This document shows, piece after piece, positions 61,637-64,000 of a stretch of DNA of 64,000 bases. Position 1 is the stretch's first letter. The number at the start of each line of letters is the position of its first letter. A program made the translations under genes and the position numbers. Below the pieces are notes generated by a model. It ran no database searches, was not told the origin of the DNA, and saw nothing but the letters and a program-made list of their open reading frames with translations. The stretch comes from an uncultured Marinobacter sp. (GTDB lineage: Bacteria; Pseudomonadota; Gammaproteobacteria; Pseudomonadales; Oleiphilaceae), in NCBI RefSeq assembly GCF_947259545.1, contig NZ_CAMYMK010000007.1:434001-498000 (forward strand), in the 5' to 3' direction.

Positions 61637-62575
61637 ATGGAACCCAGAGCCCACCATATTATTATCGGACTGTTTACGGTGGCGATCGCCGCCGCAGCAC
61701 TGGTATTTACGCTCTGGCTGGGTAAGACAGCAACCGATCGGGAGTGGGCCTGGTATGAAATCGGATTTGATCACCCCGTCAGCGGCCTCTCCAAAGGTAA
61801 TCCGGTGCAGTACAGTGGCGTGGAGGTTGGTGAAGTCATGGAGCTGACCCTGGATCCCGACAACCCGAGTCACGTCAGGGTTCTGATCCGTGTTGATGAA
61901 AGCGTCAAAATCCGCGAAAACACCCGGGTGGGCCTCGTGCTTGCCAATATTACCGGCAGTATGAGCGTGCGCTTCCGGGGCGGCACGAGTGACAGCCCCG
62001 TCATTGAAGGCAGCCGCAAAGACCCGCCATTGATCATGGCCGAGCCTTCGGTATTTACCTCACTACTGGATAATGGCGAAGCGCTTCTGAGCAAGGCGGA
62101 GCGCCTGCTGACAAATGCCAACGCGCTGTTTTCCCCGGAAAACAGCGAAAACCTGACCATCATCCTGCGTAACACCCGGATAGCGACCGATGGGCTCCTG
62201 GCTAGAAGGGGGGAGCTTGAAGAACTGATGGAGCGCATGAATGACGCCAGCGTAAGCGCTGCGGAGGCCGCAGAGCGGGTATCCGCGTTTGCGGATAATG
62301 CCGACAACCTGCTACAGAACGAGGGCCAGCAGACGCTGGCGGCACTTCAAGGCGCCATAGCTTCCATCCAGACCACGGCGACGAGAATTGACCAACTGAC
62401 CGCCAACAATGAAGGCTCGCTGGATGAGGGTCTCCAGGGACTGGGTGAACTGTCCCCCGCCCTGCGCGAACTGCGGAGCACGCTCAGGAACCTCAATCAT
62501 TTTACCCGGCGCCTTGAGGACGATCCCACCAGCACAATCTGGGACCGGGAAACTATTCAGGAGGTGCCACAATGA
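61637..62575 (+). CDS. MCE-domain (MlaD-like) lipid-transport protein
   Basis: 312 residues. One N-terminal membrane helix (IIIGLFTVAIAAAALVFTLW) is followed by the MCE domain (about 40-120), with 'FDHPVSGLSKGNPVQYSGVE', VGEVMELTLDPDNPSHVRV and 'GLVLANITGSMSVRFRGG'. A long helical periplasmic region rich in Ala, Leu and Glu follows to the end. It is much longer than MlaD (about 180) and so resembles the single-MCE proteins of Pqi/Mce-like systems that form a periplasmic tube. It lies 2 nt after the ATPase gene. Confidence 0.93.
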   Translation: MEPRAHHIIIGLFTVAIAAAALVFTLWLGKTATDREWAWYEIGFDHPVSGLSKGNPVQYSGVEVGEVMELTLDPDNPSHVRVLIRVDESVKIRENTRVGLVLANITGSMSVRFRGGTSDSPVIEGSRKDPPLIMAEPSVFTSLLDNGEALLSKAERLLTNANALFSPENSENLTIILRNTRIATDGLLARRGELEELMERMNDASVSAAEAAERVSAFADNADNLLQNEGQQTLAALQGAIASIQTTATRIDQLTANNEGSLDEGLQGLGELSPALRELRSTLRNLNHFTRRLEDDPTSTIWDRETIQEVPQ

Positions 62576-63183
62576 CAGCCCGCCTGGTCGTCACCATGGC
62601 CGCGATTGCAATGATTGGCATGACAGCAGGATGCACCGTCTTCCCTGATCACGAACCACACCGGGTGATGGACATTCCGACACCGAAAGTGTCAGGAGAG
62701 GACGGTTACTCAAGCCTGAATGAAACCCTGCGTATCGACACACCCCAAGCCACGGAGCCCTTCGACAGCTCGCGGATCCTGAACAAACCCACTCCCGACG
62801 AGTACCGGATTTACGGCGGCGTCCGTTGGCGTGATACTGCTCCGGTGCTACTGCGGGAAATGCTGATCGCCACACTACGCCAGGATGGGCGCTTCCAGGG
62901 CGTGGTCAACGAAACCAGCCCCATCGGCAGTGACCTGACCCTCATCAGTGATCTCTATGGTTTCCACAGCGAATCCGGGGAGAACGGTGTCCAGGTGAAT
63001 GTCTCCCTGTATGCCCAGCTCATGGACAACCGCTCCCGGGCAACTCTGTGCACCGAGAATTTTCGGATAAAGACCGACGCCACCGGTGGAAATATCGACC
63101 AGGTAGTGGCGGCATTTGGCCAAGGCAGTGCGGAGTTGAGCCAGCAACTGCTTGGCTGGCTCAGTGAATGCCTGAAAAACTAG
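62572..63183 (+). CDS. ABC-type transport auxiliary lipoprotein (PqiC-like)
   Basis: 203 residues. A lipoprotein signal (VVTMAAIAMIGMTAGC, lipobox TAGC near Cys21) is followed by the PqiC/ABC_trans_aux fold: 'SSRILNKPTPDEYRIYGGVR', 'WRDTAPVLLREMLIATLRQD', RFQGVVNE, 'LISDLYGFHSESGENG' and a C-terminal helix. In PqiABC the lipoprotein sits in the outer membrane and receives lipid from the MCE tube. The start overlaps the MCE gene end by 4 nt. The end overlaps convergent pgsA by 4 bp. Confidence 0.88.
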   Translation: MTARLVVTMAAIAMIGMTAGCTVFPDHEPHRVMDIPTPKVSGEDGYSSLNETLRIDTPQATEPFDSSRILNKPTPDEYRIYGGVRWRDTAPVLLREMLIATLRQDGRFQGVVNETSPIGSDLTLISDLYGFHSESGENGVQVNVSLYAQLMDNRSRATLCTENFRIKTDATGGNIDQVVAAFGQGSAELSQQLLGWLSECLKN

Positions 63184-63734
63184 GACTCTTGCTTGGGAAA
63201 CAGGTCCGCCCAGGCAGCCTGGAGGTAAAGTATCATGGACCAGAACGTCAGTACGGCGGCGACGTATAGCAGGCCGACACCCACCCATGACCACAGAACG
63301 CCCGGTGGGAAAGCCAGCAGCGTAATAATCGACACCATCTGGGCCGTGGTTTTGATCTTGCCGATGTAGGAAACAGCCACACTGGCACGACTGCCGATCT
63401 CGGCCATCCATTCTCGCAAAGCGGATATGACGATTTCCCGGCCAATAATCACAGTGGCGGGAATGGTCAGGACAACGCTGGCATGTTCTTCAATCAATAC
63501 CGTCAGGGCGACTGCCACCATCAGTTTGTCCGCAACCGGGTCCAGAAACGCTCCAAAGGGTGTGCTTTGGTCAAGCTTTCTCGCGAGATAGCCATCCAGC
63601 CAGTCGGTGGCACCGGCAAGGGCAAAAATGGCCGCACTGACCAGATAGCTCCATTGCACCGGCAAGTAAAATATCACCACAAAAACCGGGATCATCACAA
63701 TGCGGGATAGCGTCAATAGGTTCGGTAAATTCAT
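63180..63734 (-). CDS. pgsA: CDP-diacylglycerol-glycerol-3-phosphate 3-phosphatidyltransferase
   Basis: 184 residues from ATG 63734. The CDP-alcohol phosphotransferase signature D-G-x2-A-R-x8-G-x3-D-x3-D is complete in DWLDGYLARKLDQSTPFGAF followed by LDPVADK. Four or more membrane helices. It makes phosphatidylglycerol phosphate, the committed step to phosphatidylglycerol and cardiolipin, in the inner membrane. It starts 7 bp after the end of uvrC, the usual uvrC-pgsA operon. Confidence 0.97.
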   Translation of the reverse strand: MNLPNLLTLSRIVMIPVFVVIFYLPVQWSYLVSAAIFALAGATDWLDGYLARKLDQSTPFGAFLDPVADKLMVAVALTVLIEEHASVVLTIPATVIIGREIVISALREWMAEIGSRASVAVSYIGKIKTTAQMVSIITLLAFPPGVLWSWVGVGLLYVAAVLTFWSMILYLQAAWADLFPKQES

Positions 63735-63741
63735 GCTGTCC

Positions 63742-64000
63742 TTACTCGTCGTGCAATGCTGCGTATATGGTTTCCGCCAGTGACTTGCTGATGCCCTGGA
63801 CCTTGGCCATCTCATCAACGCTGGCTTTACGAAGTTCCTGTATGCCACCGAAGTAGCGAATGAGATCTCGGCGGCGCTTTGGCCCCACTCCCTCAATACC
63901 TTCGAGAGTGGATTGACGGCGTTTTTTGTCCCGCCGCGCACGGTGCCCGGTGATTGCGAAGCGATGGGACTCGTCCCGAATGTGCTGAATCAGGTGCAAA
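63742..64000 (-). CDS. uvrC: Excinuclease ABC subunit C, C-terminal part
   Basis: The last ~86 codons only; the gene runs off the right edge. Seen are [20 protein letters not shown], the end of the RNase-H-like endonuclease domain, and the tandem helix-hairpin-helix with '[20 protein letters not shown]' and [20 protein letters not shown]. UvrC makes both incisions of nucleotide excision repair. It is followed directly by pgsA. Confidence 0.96.
   Translation of the reverse strand, partial: LHLIQHIRDESHRFAITGHRARRDKKRRQSTLEGIEGVGPKRRRDLIRYFGGIQELRKASVDEMAKVQGISKSLAETIYAALHDE

Overview
The window looks like a chromosomal segment of a free-living, probably marine, hydrocarbon-using gammaproteobacterium; a Marinobacter-like organism is my best guess from gene content and protein style, but I ran no search. 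Supporting signs are a type II secretion operon, malate:quinone oxidoreductase, an AlkB/XylM-type membrane hydroxylase cluster, a Baeyer-Villiger-type monooxygenase, and the uvrC-pgsA / tRNA-Gly-tRNA-Cys neighbourhood typical of Gammaproteobacteria. Most of the window is moderately GC-rich; the first ~0.8 kb is visibly AT-richer.

Layout. 1-0.8 kb: the 3' part of an unrecognised Cys-rich protein. 0.9-10 kb: an ACT-domain protein and a giant cyclic beta-1,2-glucan synthase (NdvB type). 10.3-11.8 kb: mqo. 12-18 kb: a signalling operon of a UrtA-like solute-binding protein, a large hybrid histidine kinase and an RpfG-like c-di-GMP phosphodiesterase. 18.1-18.9 kb: a deletion scar joining the tails of a LysR gene and a short-chain dehydrogenase gene. 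19-24 kb: small hypotheticals, L-serine deaminase, a methyltransferase, an AraC/cupin regulator and a small periplasmic protein. 24.3-30.5 kb: an oxidation cluster (putative solute-binding protein, di-iron membrane hydroxylase, ferredoxin-reductase, AraC regulator, aldehyde dehydrogenase). 30.5-40.3 kb: XdhC, a broken DMT exporter, nitroreductase, LysR, small proteins, KAS III, a BVMO, GntR plus a BASS-family transporter, and a J-like protein without HPD. 40.4-45.6 kb: a TonB receptor, a solute-binding protein and a hybrid kinase. 45.6-47.7 kb: glutathione reductase and a GNAT enzyme. 47.7-56.3 kb: type II secretion genes gspEFGHIJKLM with divergent gspC followed by a LapG-like protease. 57-58.2 kb: a Xre-RES toxin-antitoxin pair. 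58.4-64 kb: a RIO kinase, two tRNAs, a four-gene MCE lipid-transport operon, pgsA and the end of uvrC.

The strongest original observation is a set of four near-identical 16-bp elements (TGTCAWTWWWTNACCC). They occur as two pairs, each with a 21-bp period, flanking the AraC gene of the oxidation cluster. One pair points at the hydroxylase operon and the other at the aldehyde dehydrogenase, which reads as the operator code of a single regulon. Other points of interest are two independent cases of a transporter-type binding protein gene joined to a hybrid kinase gene without permease genes, a type II secretion locus without gspD but with a gspC-lapG-like unit, a likely non-canonical start for the glucan synthase, and insertion of an MCE operon between pgsA and its usual tRNA partners.
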